From an uncultured Clostridia bacterium (GTDB lineage: Bacteria > Bacillota > Clostridia > Oscillospirales > Oscillospiraceae), in contig CAMZIO010000008.1 in the NCBI GenBank assembly GCA_947307255.1, positions 1 to 57,038 on the forward strand: a stretch of 57,038 bases of DNA. The letters run 5' to 3'. Below are positions 17,054-25,806 of the stretch, one piece after another; the first letter of the stretch is position 1; each line of letters starts with the position of its first letter. The notes under the pieces were generated by a model. It was not told the DNA's origin. It did not search any database and saw only the letters and a program-made list of their open reading frames with translations. The position numbers and the translations under genes were made by a program.

Positions 17054-17170
17054 GGTTGCGCTCCTTCGCTTTTTTTGGTATACTGGCGTCGAACCCCGTC
17101 GATTCCCCGCCCCTTTGCGGTAAAACATAAAATGGATAATTGATTATAACACGGACAGAGGTATTTTTCC

Positions 17171-18532
17171 ATGATAAAACGCCGTTTTCTTTCACTTTTT
17201 TTGACCCTCGCACTGCTTTCCCCCCTGGTGCTGTGCACGCAGGCCGCCGCCTATACGCCGATTGAGATCGAGGCAAAGGCCGCCCTGCTGGTAGAGGCGG
17301 GCACCGGTGAGGTCCTGTACGACAAAAACGCCCGACAGGAGAACTATCCCGCCAGCCTGACCAAGGTGATGGTCGCCCTGCTGGTGCTGGAGGCGATCGA
17401 CGAGGGCAAGCTGACGCTCGCCACGCCGATCACCGCGCAGGAGAGCGCCTTCGTCGGCCTCGTCTCCGGCGGCAGCACGGCCAACATCAAGCCCGGCGAA
17501 ACGCTGACGGTCGAGCAGCTGCTATGCTGTATGCTGATCGTCTCGGCAAACGAGGCCTGCAATATCCTCGCTGAGGCGGTGGACGGCACGGTAGACGCCT
17601 TCGTCGTCCGGATGAACGAGCGGGCCAAGGCGCTCGGATGCGAGCATACGCACTTCGTCAACCCCTCCGGTCTGCACGATCCGCAGCATTACTCCTCCGC
17701 CTGGGATCTCTATCAGATCACGACCGAGGCGCTGCGCCACGAGCAGTTTATGACGATCTGCAACAGCAAATCCTACGAGGTGCCGCCGACCAACCTCTCC
17801 GACAAGCGCACGCTCCACTCCACCAATTTTCTCATCTCCAACTGGCGCGCCCGCGGCTATCTTTACAACGGCGCGCAGGGCATCAAGACCGGCTCCACGC
17901 CGGAGGCCGGGTATTGCCTGATCTCCTCCGCCGTGCGCGGCAGCCGCCGGCTGGTAAGCGTGGTCCTGGGTGCCGATCGTGTGGAGCAGAGTGATGGCTA
18001 TATCATCACCAAAAGCTTCACCGAAACCTCGCGTCTGTTTGACTGGGGCTTTGACAACTTTGTCAGCAAGCGCATTATCGCGCAGAGCGACCCGATCTGC
18101 GAGGTGCCCGTTGCGCTCTCCTCCCAGGCCAATTACGTCGTCGCCCATCCGGCCGCCGACCTTACGCGCATGATGCCGGACGATCTGGAGCCGGAGCAGC
18201 TCACGCGCGATATCCATCTCCACCAAGAGACGGTGGACGCGCCCATCGCCGCGGGCGACGAGCTGGGTACGCTGACGCTCTCCCACGGCGATACGGTCTA
18301 CGGCGAGGTGCCGCTGCTGGCGCTCTCTGACGTATCTGCCTCCTGGGTGCTGGTGGCACAACGCAATGTCCGCAATTTCTTCTCCCAGTTGTGGGTCAAG
18401 CTCGTGTGTCTGGCCATCGTGCTGCTGGTGGCCGCCCTGATCGTTTACAGCAAATTCTTCTCCCGCGCCCGCCGTTACAGTGGGCGGCGGCGCAGCCGCG
18501 CACACAGCGGCTACCGCGGACGCAGGCGATAA
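17171..18532 (+). CDS. D-alanyl-D-alanine carboxypeptidase (PBP5/DacF-like)
   Basis: The 453-aa S11 peptidase has a signal peptide (about 1-28), active-site S62-L-T-K65, S125-A-N127 and K239-T-G-S242. A C-terminal PBP5-type domain follows, then a membrane helix (about 406-430) and a basic Arg-rich tail, so it is anchored with the catalytic domain outside. It removes the terminal D-Ala of peptidoglycan stem peptides. DacF-type members act in the forespore, but a vegetative role (DacA-like) is equally possible. Start supported by AGAGG 10 bases upstream. The transcript is divergent from comEA. Confidence 0.9.
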   Translation: MIKRRFLSLFLTLALLSPLVLCTQAAAYTPIEIEAKAALLVEAGTGEVLYDKNARQENYPASLTKVMVALLVLEAIDEGKLTLATPITAQESAFVGLVSGGSTANIKPGETLTVEQLLCCMLIVSANEACNILAEAVDGTVDAFVVRMNERAKALGCEHTHFVNPSGLHDPQHYSSAWDLYQITTEALRHEQFMTICNSKSYEVPPTNLSDKRTLHSTNFLISNWRARGYLYNGAQGIKTGSTPEAGYCLISSAVRGSRRLVSVVLGADRVEQSDGYIITKSFTETSRLFDWGFDNFVSKRIIAQSDPICEVPVALSSQANYVVAHPAADLTRMMPDDLEPEQLTRDIHLHQETVDAPIAAGDELGTLTLSHGDTVYGEVPLLALSDVSASWVLVAQRNVRNFFSQLWVKLVCLAIVLLVAALIVYSKFFSRARRYSGRRRSRAHSGYRGRRR

Positions 18533-18572
18533 TCCCCGCCGCGTCCGGCTGCACAAAAAACGGCAAACCGAT

Positions 18573-18601
18573 TTGACTATAACGGCGTCATCGTTTATAA
18601 T
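18573..18601 (+). promoter_or_regulatory. Sigma-A-type promoter for the clostripain-family gene
   Basis: TTGACT (18573-18578), a 17-base spacer and a perfect TATAAT (18596-18601), 61 bases before the ATG. Confidence 0.8.
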
Positions 18602-18661
18602 CACAGTGTCTCCGTTATTTATCGCATATGACAGGAACAAACACGATGGGAGGCTTGTACT

Positions 18662-21052
18662 ATGGATAACAGACCGAACGGCCGGGAAAAGCACATCACC
18701 GGTCAGGGGAAGGATATTGGCAAGTACGGCAGCGGCCTTGGCACCGGCCCGGTCGGCAGCGCGGACGGTCATGCCGGCCGGCCCACCGGCCAGTCCTCCT
18801 CCGGCCGCGGCACATCCGGCGGCCCCACCCGCTCCGGCGGGCGCAGCCCGCTGACGCTGATCATCCTCGCGCTGGTGGTGCTGCTCGGCGGAGGCGGCGG
18901 GCTGAGCACGCTTCTGAGCAACGGCGGCGCACAGCAGCAGCCCTCCGGCGTTGTCGAGCAGCAGCCGGTACAGCAGACCGCGCAAAAGCCCTCCAACTTC
19001 ACCGCATCGGATATCGCCGCGCTTTTAAACGCCAGCATGGGCAACGTGTCCACCGGCTGGTCGGGCGAGAACAACAACGCCGTGGTCAATAATACCGTCG
19101 CCACCGGCGCGCGCGCCAAGCGCACGCAGATCCGCGGCAACGGAAAGGATGCCGTAACGATCCTGGTGTATATGTGCGGCACGGATCTGGAGTCCAAATA
19201 CGGCATGGCGACCTCCGATCTTTCGGAGATGGCCAGCGCCACGACCGGCAACCTCAACATCATCGTCTACACCGGCGGCTGCCGCCAGTGGCGCAACAAC
19301 ATCGTCTCGCCCCAGGTCAACCAGATCTATAAGGTCGAGCAGGGCGGCGTGCGGCTGCTGGAGCAGAACATGGGCAGCGGCGCGATGACCAACCCCGACA
19401 CGCTCTCCGCCTTCATCCAGTACGGCGCGAAGAACTTCCCCGCCAACCGGATGGAGCTGATCTTCTGGGATCACGGCGGCGGCTCGATCAGCGGCTACGG
19501 CTACGATGAAAAGTACGGCCAGAGCGGCGGCTCCATGGGTCTGAGCGGCATCGACAAGGCCCTCAAGGCCGGCGGCGTGAAGTTCGATTTCATCGGCTTT
19601 GACACCTGCCTGATGGCGACGCTGGAAAACGCCCTGATGCTCGACGACTACGCCGACTATATGATCGCCAGCGAAGAGACCGAGCCGGGCGTTGGCTGGT
19701 TCTACACCAACTGGCTAAGCAAGCTCAATGCCAACACCTCCATGCCCACGCTGGAGATTGGGCAGAACATTGTGGACGACTTTGTCGCCGAGTGCGCGCG
19801 CAAGTGCCGCGGCCAGGACACCACACTCTCCGTGATCGACCTGGCCGAGTTGAGCGCGACCGCGCCGCAGGCGCTCAACGCCTTCGCGCAGAACACGTCC
19901 TCGCTGATCCAGTCCAACCAGTACCAGACCGTCTCCCGCGCCAGAAGCGGCGCGCGCGAGTTCGGCGCCGCGCAGAAGCTCGACCAGGTGGATCTGGTGG
20001 ATCTTGCCAACAACCTCAACACCGCCGAGTCCAAGGCGCTGGCCTCTGCGCTGCTCGGCGCGATCAAGTACAACAAGACCTCCTCGAACCTCACCGACGC
20101 CTACGGGCTTTCGATCTACTTCCCCTATCAGCGCGCCAACCGCGTCCAGGCTGCCGCAGCGACTTATAGCGCCATCGGCATGGATGACGATTATACCAAG
20201 TGCATCCAGCAGTTCGCCTCCATGGGCGTGGCCGGCCAGGCCGTGTCCCAGCAGGCAAGCCCCTACGCCCAGAACCCGCTGGGTGCTCTGCTGGGCACGC
20301 AGCAGCAGGGCGGCAGCGCCACCGCCAGCTCCGACATGATCGGCCAGCTGCTTGGCCAACTGCTGGCCTCCTCCCTCTCCGGCGGGCGCTCCCTGCCGGT
20401 GGAGGACATGACCGATTACATCGCCGTCAACCAATTCGACAGCAGCAACCTCTATTGGGACAACGGCCTGCTCCGCCTGCCGGACGGGCAGTGGCGGCTG
20501 GTGAACGACCTGGAGTTCAACGTCTTCTATGATGACGGCGAGGGTTATATTGACCTCGGCCTCGACAACGTGTACGACTTCACGGACGACGGCGCGCTCA
20601 AGGGAGAGTTTGACGGCACCTGGCTCGCTATCGACGATCAGCCCATCGCCTACTACCACACCGGCTCGGTCTACGACGGCGACGCCTACGCCATCATGGG
20701 CCGCGTGCCCGTGCTGCTCAACGGGGATCGTGCGGAATTGCTGATCGTATTCGACAACGACCACCCGAACGGCTACATTGCCGGCGCGCGCAGCGTGTAT
20801 CCCGACGGTGAGACCGAAACCGTCGCCAAGGGCGTGAGCGAACTGACCGAGGGCGATGAGATCGTGTTCCTCTGCGACTATTACAGCTACGACGGCGTCT
20901 ATCAGGACAGCTATCACCTTGTGGAGGAGCCCTGGCTCTACCACGCCGACGCGCAGATCAGCAATGTCTACATCAATGCAAGCGCCGCCAACGCCGTCTA
21001 TCGGTTTACGGACATTTACGGTCAGAACTACTGGACGCCCGCAATTCCGTAA
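18662..21052 (+). CDS. Membrane-anchored clostripain-family (C11) cysteine protease
   Basis: The 796-aa product starts with a Gly/Ser/Arg-rich cytoplasmic tail (1-62) and one membrane helix (about 63-76), so the rest should be outside the cell. The protease core starts near residue 160 (ILVYMCGTDLES). The catalytic His is H271 in FWDHGGGS and the nucleophile Cys316 in IGFDTCLMA. A long C-terminal region (about 500-796) rich in Asp and Tyr is of unknown role. Clostripains cut after Arg or Lys and are often self-processed. GGGAGG is 10 bases before the ATG; the gene has its own promoter and terminator and is a single-gene unit. Confidence 0.87.
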   Translation: MDNRPNGREKHITGQGKDIGKYGSGLGTGPVGSADGHAGRPTGQSSSGRGTSGGPTRSGGRSPLTLIILALVVLLGGGGGLSTLLSNGGAQQQPSGVVEQQPVQQTAQKPSNFTASDIAALLNASMGNVSTGWSGENNNAVVNNTVATGARAKRTQIRGNGKDAVTILVYMCGTDLESKYGMATSDLSEMASATTGNLNIIVYTGGCRQWRNNIVSPQVNQIYKVEQGGVRLLEQNMGSGAMTNPDTLSAFIQYGAKNFPANRMELIFWDHGGGSISGYGYDEKYGQSGGSMGLSGIDKALKAGGVKFDFIGFDTCLMATLENALMLDDYADYMIASEETEPGVGWFYTNWLSKLNANTSMPTLEIGQNIVDDFVAECARKCRGQDTTLSVIDLAELSATAPQALNAFAQNTSSLIQSNQYQTVSRARSGAREFGAAQKLDQVDLVDLANNLNTAESKALASALLGAIKYNKTSSNLTDAYGLSIYFPYQRANRVQAAAATYSAIGMDDDYTKCIQQFASMGVAGQAVSQQASPYAQNPLGALLGTQQQGGSATASSDMIGQLLGQLLASSLSGGRSLPVEDMTDYIAVNQFDSSNLYWDNGLLRLPDGQWRLVNDLEFNVFYDDGEGYIDLGLDNVYDFTDDGALKGEFDGTWLAIDDQPIAYYHTGSVYDGDAYAIMGRVPVLLNGDRAELLIVFDNDHPNGYIAGARSVYPDGETETVAKGVSELTEGDEIVFLCDYYSYDGVYQDSYHLVEEPWLYHADAQISNVYINASAANAVYRFTDIYGQNYWTPAIP

Positions 21053-21062
21053 GCACACCTGT

Positions 21063-21096
21063 AAAAAGCTGCCGCAGATCTGCGGCAGCTTTTTTT
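21063..21096 (+). terminator. Intrinsic terminator after the clostripain-family gene
   Basis: A perfect palindrome AGCTGCCGCA / TGCGGCAGCT around GATC, followed by seven T. Confidence 0.93.
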
Positions 21097-21281
21097 GCGC
21101 TCCTGCGCCGCCTGCGTGCGGCGCGCTCTCGCCTGTGTGCCGCCCGCAAAGCGCCGCCCTCCCCCGTCCCCGACGGCCGTCCCATCGGTGGGCGCGCCGT
21201 TGCCGGAGCGCCGCGGGAAGCCACTGTCATTTTGTCGATACCGCTTCACTCTGGTTTCGTATTTTTGGGCAATTTCCCATC

Positions 21282-21310
21282 TTGTTTTTTCCCCATCTTT
21301 CTTGTATCCT
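21282..21310 (+). promoter_or_regulatory. Candidate promoter for the 29-codon mini-gene
   Basis: TTGTTT (21282-21287), a 17-base spacer and TATCCT (21305-21310). The -10 region lies inside the inverted repeat 21299-21318. Confidence 0.5.
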
Positions 21311-21318
21311 AACAAGAA
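21299..21318. repeat. Operator-like inverted repeat over a -10 box
   Basis: TTCTTGT and ACAAGAA form a perfect 7-bp inverted repeat with a 6-base centre. It covers the predicted -10 at 21305-21310, the position expected for a repressor site. Confidence 0.4.
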
Positions 21319-21340
21319 GAAAGAGAAGGGGGATACTGCC

Positions 21341-21430
21341 ATGACGCTGTTTGCCGCAAACGAAAGCTGCCGGAAATGTGCCGGGCTTTTTGTTCCCTCT
21401 TTTGCCGTTTCTGTTTGGATGCGCCGGTAA
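21341..21430 (+). CDS. 29-residue mini-protein or leader peptide upstream of uraA
   Basis: A short frame begins at ATG 21341 with a purine-rich ribosome site (AAGGGGG) about 9 bases upstream and ends at TAA 21428-21430. The peptide begins MTLFAANESCRKCAGLF, has one CxxC pair and ends WMRR. The stop codon lies in the left arm of a terminator hairpin. It has its own candidate promoter. Two readings are possible: an independent small gene ended by its own terminator, or a leader peptide with an attenuator in front of uraA. No family is recognised. Confidence 0.4.
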   Translation: MTLFAANESCRKCAGLFVPSFAVSVWMRR

Positions 21431-21453
21431 TTGTTTTACCGGCATTTCTTTTT
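21423..21453 (+). terminator. Terminator or attenuator between the mini-gene and uraA
   Basis: GCCGGTAA (21423-21430) pairs with TTACCGGC (21436-21443) and is followed by ATTTCTTTTT. A weaker stem-loop with a T run (21365-21391) lies inside the small frame. Confidence 0.7.
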
Positions 21454-21477
21454 GCCGCAAGCGCTGCGGCCTGAGCC

Positions 21478-21506
21478 TTGTCGTTATGTATGTTGATACA
21501 TATTAT
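21478..21506 (+). promoter_or_regulatory. Candidate promoter directly before uraA
   Basis: TTGTCG (21478-21483), a 17-base spacer and TATTAT (21501-21506), 24 bases before the uraA ATG. If used, uraA would be free of the upstream terminator. Confidence 0.5.
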
Positions 21507-21529
21507 TAAGAAAGAAAGAGGTATGCAGA

Positions 21530-22855
21530 ATGAAAAAAGAACTCGGACAAGAAGCAATTTACGATGCCAGGGAACTGGGTGTCCCACGCATGCTGCTGCT
21601 CGGCTTGCAGCATCTGTGCGCAATGTTCGGTGCGACGGTGGTCGTTCCCATCATCATCAGCGGCGCCTACGGCCTGCCGATGACCGTACAGACCACGCTG
21701 CTGATGGCGGGACTCGGCACGCTGCTGTTTCACTGCTGCACCAAGTTTAAGGTCCCCGCCTTTCTCGGCTCGTCCTTTGCCTATCTCGGCGGATTCCAGA
21801 TGGTCTCCACCCTCCCCGTCTACGCCAACGTAGACCCTGAGACGAAGCTCGCCTATGCCCTCGGCGGCGTGGTGGTCGCCGGCCTTATGTATCTGGTGCT
21901 CGCACTTCTGTTCCGCATAGTCGGCGCGCAGAAGGTCATGCGTGCTTTCCCGCCGATCGTTACCGGACCGATCATCATCCTCGTCGGCCTGCACCTCGCC
22001 GGTTCCGCCGTGGACAACGCCAGCCAGAACTGGGGCATTGCGCTGGTCTCCATCGCCACCGTTATCATCTTCAATATCTGGGGCAAGGGAATGTTCAAAA
22101 TCATTCCGATCCTCCTCGGCGTTCTTGCCGGCTGCCTCGTCGCTGCCATCACGGGCAATATGGACGCTTCCGCCGTGCAGGCTGCCAGCCTCGTCGGTTT
22201 GCAGAAATTCACCCTCGCCAAGTTTGACCTCTCCGCTATTCTGGTTATGGCGCCGCTCGCCGTTGCCGCGATGATGGAGCACATCGGCGACGTGTCCGCC
22301 ATCTCCTCCACCACCGGCAATAACTTCATCTCCGATCCGGGCCTGCACCGCACGCTGATGGGCGACGGCCTTGCCACTGCGTTTGCCGGCTTCTTCGGCG
22401 GCCCTCCCAACACCACCTACGGCGAGAACACCGGCGTGCTGGTGCTCTCCAAGGTCTACGACCCGCGCGTCGTGCGCCTGGCCGCCTATTTTGCGATTAT
22501 TCTCTCCTTCTCCCCGAAGTTTGACGCGCTCGTAACCTCCGTCCCCGCTGCGGTCATCGGCGGCATCAGCTTCATTCTCTACGGTATGATCGCAGCGGTC
22601 GGCGTGCGCAACGTCGTGGAAAACCGCGTCGATCTCACCAAGTCCCGCAACCTCGTCATTGCCGCCGTGATTTTTGTCAGCGGCCTCGGCATTGACGCAA
22701 TCCCCTTCACCATCGGCGGCACCGACGTCGCGCTGACCGGCATGGCGATCGCCGCCATCGCGGGCGTGATTCTCAATGCCATCCTGCCCGGCAACGACTA
22801 CGAGTTCGGCTCCTCCGTCGCGGCCGACAAATCCGCCGACCTGGGCAGCTACTAA
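21530..22855 (+). CDS. uraA: Uracil permease (NCS2/UraA family)
   Basis: The 441-aa membrane protein is of the NCS2 nucleobase transporter family, which imports uracil with protons through a 14-helix fold. Diagnostic motifs are GLQHLCAMFGATVVVP near the N-terminus, the substrate-site Glu in MMEHIGDVSAIS (helix 8) and the GGPPNTTYGENTGVL segment (helix 10, second Glu). The start has AGAGG 8 bases upstream. Regulation by a leader is possible (small ORF and terminator upstream), but I see no PyrR-binding loop. A strong terminator follows. Confidence 0.94.
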   Translation: MKKELGQEAIYDARELGVPRMLLLGLQHLCAMFGATVVVPIIISGAYGLPMTVQTTLLMAGLGTLLFHCCTKFKVPAFLGSSFAYLGGFQMVSTLPVYANVDPETKLAYALGGVVVAGLMYLVLALLFRIVGAQKVMRAFPPIVTGPIIILVGLHLAGSAVDNASQNWGIALVSIATVIIFNIWGKGMFKIIPILLGVLAGCLVAAITGNMDASAVQAASLVGLQKFTLAKFDLSAILVMAPLAVAAMMEHIGDVSAISSTTGNNFISDPGLHRTLMGDGLATAFAGFFGGPPNTTYGENTGVLVLSKVYDPRVVRLAAYFAIILSFSPKFDALVTSVPAAVIGGISFILYGMIAAVGVRNVVENRVDLTKSRNLVIAAVIFVSGLGIDAIPFTIGGTDVALTGMAIAAIAGVILNAILPGNDYEFGSSVAADKSADLGSY

Positions 22856-22907
22856 GCGGTTGGGCACTGCCGCCGTCTGCGGCAATCCGACCGTAACCCC
22901 CCGACTG

Positions 22908-22944
22908 AAAAAGAGGCGCGCTAAACAAGCGTGCCTCTTTTTTT
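22908..22944 (+). terminator. Intrinsic terminator after uraA
   Basis: GAGGCGCGC pairs with GCGTGCCTC (one G-T pair) around a 7-base loop; an A tract precedes and seven or more T follow. Confidence 0.88.
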
Positions 22945-22977
22945 GCGTTTGGCGGGCGCTTTTTACCCGCCAAACGC
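22945..22977. repeat. 12-bp perfect inverted repeat directly after the uraA terminator
   Basis: GCGTTTGGCGGG (22945-22956) pairs with CCCGCCAAACGC (22966-22977) around a 9-base loop. It has no T run on either side. Confidence 0.85.
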
Positions 22978-23043
22978 GGCCGAAAACGCATCTTAAAAAT
23001 GCGCATCCTCCACACCCGCGCGGGATCCGTCCGCTGCGAACGG

Positions 23044-23083
23044 CAGCGGCGCCCGGAAAGAATCTTCTTTCCGGGCGCCGTTG
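23044..23083. repeat. Long hairpin at the 3' end of rny
   Basis: A 15-bp perfect stem (23048-23062 with 23065-23079), extended to about 19 bp with one G-T pair. It lies 31 bases past the rny stop. It lacks a T run on the minus strand, so it is either an mRNA 3' end stabiliser or a terminator helper. Confidence 0.8.
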
Positions 23084-23114
23084 GAATCCTCTTGTTTTTT
23101 GTGCGGTCAATCGT

Positions 23115-24677
23115 TTACTTGGCGTATTCGATGACCTTCGTCTCACGCAGGACGTGCACCTTGATCTGGCCGGGATACTCCAGCTCGTTCTCGATGCGGT
23201 TTGCCAGCTCGCGCGCCAGGATGACCATGTCGTCCTCGCTGACCTGCTCAGGCTTGACCATCACGCGCACCTCGCGGCCGGCCTGGATGGCGTAAGACTT
23301 CTCCACGCCGGGATAGCCGCCGGTGATTTCCTCCAGCTTTTCGAGGCGCTTGATATAATTCTCCAGATTCTCACGGCGCGCGCCGGGACGTCCGGCAGAG
23401 ATCGCGTCCGCCGCCTGGACCAAGCAAGCGACGATCGTCGTCGGCTCCACGTCGTTGTGGTGCGCCTGGACGGCGTGGATGATATCTTCCTTCTCGCGGT
23501 ATTTCCGCAGGAACTCCACACCCAGGGATACGTGCGTCCCCTCCAGCTCGTGGTCGACGGATTTGCCGATATCGTGCAGCAATCCCGCGCGCTTGGCGGC
23601 GTTCACGTCCGCGCCCAACTCGGCGGCCATCATGCCGGCGAGGTGGCTGACCTCGATCGAGTGCTGCAGTACGTTCTGCCCGTAACTGGTGCGATAGTGC
23701 AGGCGTCCGAGCATCTTGACCAACTCCGGGTGCAGCCCGCGGATACCGGTTTCCAGCACGGCGCGCTCGCCCTCGGACTTGATAACGGCGTCCACCTCGC
23801 GGCGGGCCTTGGCAACCATCTCTTCAATGTGCGTGGGGTGGATCCGGCCGTCGGCAATCAGCTTTTCGAGTGCCAGGCGGGCAATTTCACGGCGCACCGG
23901 CTCGAAGCAGGAGACGGTGATCGCCTCCGGCGTGTCGTCGATGATCAGATCGACGCCGGTAAGCGTTTCGATGGTGCGGATGTTGCGTCCTTCACGGCCG
24001 ATGATGCGGCCCTTCATCTCGTCATTGGGCAGGGGAACCACACTGACGGTAACCTCGGCGGCATGGTCGGCAGCACAGCGCTGGATGGCGTAGGCGATGA
24101 TCTCGCGTGCGCGGGAATCCGCCTCGTCCTTGGCACGCTGTTCGATCTCCTTGATCTTAAGCGCAGTCTCATGTGTTACTTCGCTTTCGACCTGTTCGAT
24201 CAGATACTTCTTGGCATCCTCCGCGCTGAAGCCGGAAATGCGCTCGAGCATTTCCGTCTGGCTGCGCTTGATAATGCGAATCTCTTCGTTTTCCTTTTCA
24301 ACCGCGGCGTGCTTTTGATTCAGGCTCTCTTCCTTCTTCTCCAGCATTTCGGTCTTGCGGTCGATGTGTTCTTCCTTTTGCTGCAAGCGACGTTCCTGCT
24401 TTTGCAGGTCGGCACGCCGTTCCTTGACTTCCTTCTCGTATTCGTTGCGGGAGCGCAGAATTTCTTCCTTTGCCTCCAGCAGCATCTCCTTGGTCTTGCT
24501 TTCAGCTCGTCTATGGGCTTCGTTTTCGATTTGCAGCGCCTTCTGTTCGGCGTCTGCAATGGTTTTCTCCGCTTTCTCCTCCGCCTTTTTTCTAAGCCAA
24601 ATTCCGAGAAAGACGCCCAAGGCCAGCAATGCCGCCCCGATCAGAATGTGGATCGGGCCAAACATAATACGTGGCAT
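23115..24677 (-). CDS. rny: Ribonuclease Y
   Basis: RNase Y (520 aa) is the membrane-anchored endonuclease that starts mRNA decay in Firmicutes. The sequence shows one N-terminal membrane helix (about 8-28), a long Lys/Glu-rich coiled coil (about 30-170), a KH RNA-binding domain with [10 protein letters not shown] (223-232), and an HD domain with [12 protein letters not shown] (H368, D369). Length and order match the family exactly. AGGAGG precedes the ATG. A consensus-like promoter lies 98 bases upstream. Confidence 0.97.
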   Translation of the reverse strand: MPRIMFGPIHILIGAALLALGVFLGIWLRKKAEEKAEKTIADAEQKALQIENEAHRRAESKTKEMLLEAKEEILRSRNEYEKEVKERRADLQKQERRLQQKEEHIDRKTEMLEKKEESLNQKHAAVEKENEEIRIIKRSQTEMLERISGFSAEDAKKYLIEQVESEVTHETALKIKEIEQRAKDEADSRAREIIAYAIQRCAADHAAEVTVSVVPLPNDEMKGRIIGREGRNIRTIETLTGVDLIIDDTPEAITVSCFEPVRREIARLALEKLIADGRIHPTHIEEMVAKARREVDAVIKSEGERAVLETGIRGLHPELVKMLGRLHYRTSYGQNVLQHSIEVSHLAGMMAAELGADVNAAKRAGLLHDIGKSVDHELEGTHVSLGVEFLRKYREKEDIIHAVQAHHNDVEPTTIVACLVQAADAISAGRPGARRENLENYIKRLEKLEEITGGYPGVEKSYAIQAGREVRVMVKPEQVSEDDMVILARELANRIENELEYPGQIKVHVLRETKVIEYAK

Positions 24678-24774
24678 GGACTCCTCCTGTTTTCTCTCAT
24701 TTTATCTATAAAAATGGGTGATTTGAATCATAAACGGGAGATCCCCTTTTCTCCCCTCCATAAATCCACGAAAT

Positions 24775-24803
24775 ATTTTACTCGTTTTACGGATAACTGT
24801 CAA
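24775..24803 (-). promoter_or_regulatory. Sigma-A-type promoter for rny
   Basis: On the minus strand a perfect TTGACA (24798-24803), a 17-base spacer and TAAAAT (24775-24780). The leader of about 90 bases contains a GGAGGGGAG...CTCCC fold. Confidence 0.8.
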
Positions 24804-24822
24804 GGAAAAATCAACGATCCGT

Positions 24823-25566
24823 TCAGATTTCAATATATGCGGCGGCAGCATAGCCCACCAGTCCCCCGTAGTGTACGACATACCAGCCCTGGTAGCTCCC
24901 GTAAATCGTAACTGAGGTGCCGTTCGGCATCAGGGCAACGGTTTCCCCCTGCGCGCTGGGGTAGGCCCGCAGGCGCAGCGGCGAGCCGGAGGTGCGCACC
25001 GTCCCCGCGCGCACTGCCTGCGGATAGACGAACGGGATCCCCAGAATCTCCGTCAAGCCCCGTGCCAGGCTCTGGGCGATCGCCTCCCGGTTATTCTCGA
25101 TCCACAGCGCATCGGCGTAGTTGTCGTGGTATCCGATTTCGATCAGGTTTGCCGGGCAGTGGGGTTGCCGCACCTCGCCCAGCGCGGTCGTCGGCATCGT
25201 CCGCACCAGATTCGGCAGCGGATAAATCTCCCGCAGGTTGGCGGCAAAGATTTCCGCCGCCGTATGCCCCGCCTCGCTGGTCGGATAGTAGAATACCAGG
25301 ATCCCGCGCACGTTTCCTTCGTTTCCCTCTCCCGCCGCATTGGAGTGGAGTGCCAGGTAAAAGTCAAATCCCCCGATCGCGTTAGCCTGTGCAATGGAGG
25401 ATGCGGCGGTCATCTCCGGCTTATTACGCAAAAACTGTATCCCGCTGGCGTAGAGATACGGCTCCAGCTCGTCTGCCAGCAGATTCATGTTATACTCCTC
25501 GCTGCCGCTTCCGGTAACATAAGTATTTGCTTCCTGAGTCGAAGGGCTCAAATAGATCTTGGGCAT
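24823..25566 (-). CDS. N-acetylmuramoyl-L-alanine amidase (Amidase_3) with SH3 tail
   Basis: This 247-aa protein is a zinc amidase that cuts between muramic acid and L-Ala. It begins KIYLSPSTQEAN, with ALHSNA in the middle and the catalytic Glu in ANLIEIGYHDN. A C-terminal SH3-type domain (about 187-247, LRLRAYPSAQGE then WYVVHYGGLVGY) should bind the wall. There is no signal peptide, so export is unclear; cytoplasmic storage until lysis or loading in the mother cell are options, as for several spore amidases. AAGGAGG sits in the loop of a hairpin just before the ATG. Confidence 0.88.
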   Translation of the reverse strand: MPKIYLSPSTQEANTYVTGSGSEEYNMNLLADELEPYLYASGIQFLRNKPEMTAASSIAQANAIGGFDFYLALHSNAAGEGNEGNVRGILVFYYPTSEAGHTAAEIFAANLREIYPLPNLVRTMPTTALGEVRQPHCPANLIEIGYHDNYADALWIENNREAIAQSLARGLTEILGIPFVYPQAVRAGTVRTSGSPLRLRAYPSAQGETVALMPNGTSVTIYGSYQGWYVVHYGGLVGYAAAAYIEI

Positions 25567-25596
25567 AGGATGGCCTCCTTTTTGTTTCCATCCTAT
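25565..25596 (-). promoter_or_regulatory. Hairpin holding the amidase ribosome-binding site
   Basis: ATAGGATGG (25565-25573) pairs with CCATCCTAT (25588-25596). The AAGGAGG site (25574-25580) is in the loop and the start codon is at the base of the stem, a layout that could tune translation. Confidence 0.45.
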
Positions 25597-25681
25597 CCGC
25601 TGCGGGGCAAAAAAAGAACACCCTGCAACAGAAGTCCTTTCTCTTCAAGCCGCTTTGAATCAAGCCTTCCCGGACGCCACA

Positions 25682-25717
25682 CGGCAAAACGGGCGTGTAC
25701 GCACGCCCGTTTTGCCG
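25682..25717 (-). terminator. Hairpin after the GNAT gene at 25807
   Basis: A perfect 16-bp stem (25682-25697 with 25702-25717) and loop TACG, with T residues only inside the stem. It lies 90 bases past the stop of the minus-strand acetyltransferase. Confidence 0.6.
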
Positions 25718-25806
25718 CTCTATTCCGGATTTTGGCACAGGATTCAGCGGCGGCCGTCCGTGCCGGAGCCGACCGCCGCGTTTCTCCTCCTGAACGGAGC
25801 TTATCT

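Noticed and set aside
19715..21058. Minus-strand frame of 447 codons
   Set aside because: It is the mirror of the clostripain-family gene, which has catalytic motifs, a promoter and a terminator on the plus strand.
21140..21280. Possible riboswitch before uraA (purine, PreQ1 or PyrR type)
   Set aside because: No purine-aptamer core, PreQ1 pattern or PyrR-binding loop could be found; only the small-gene unit is supported.
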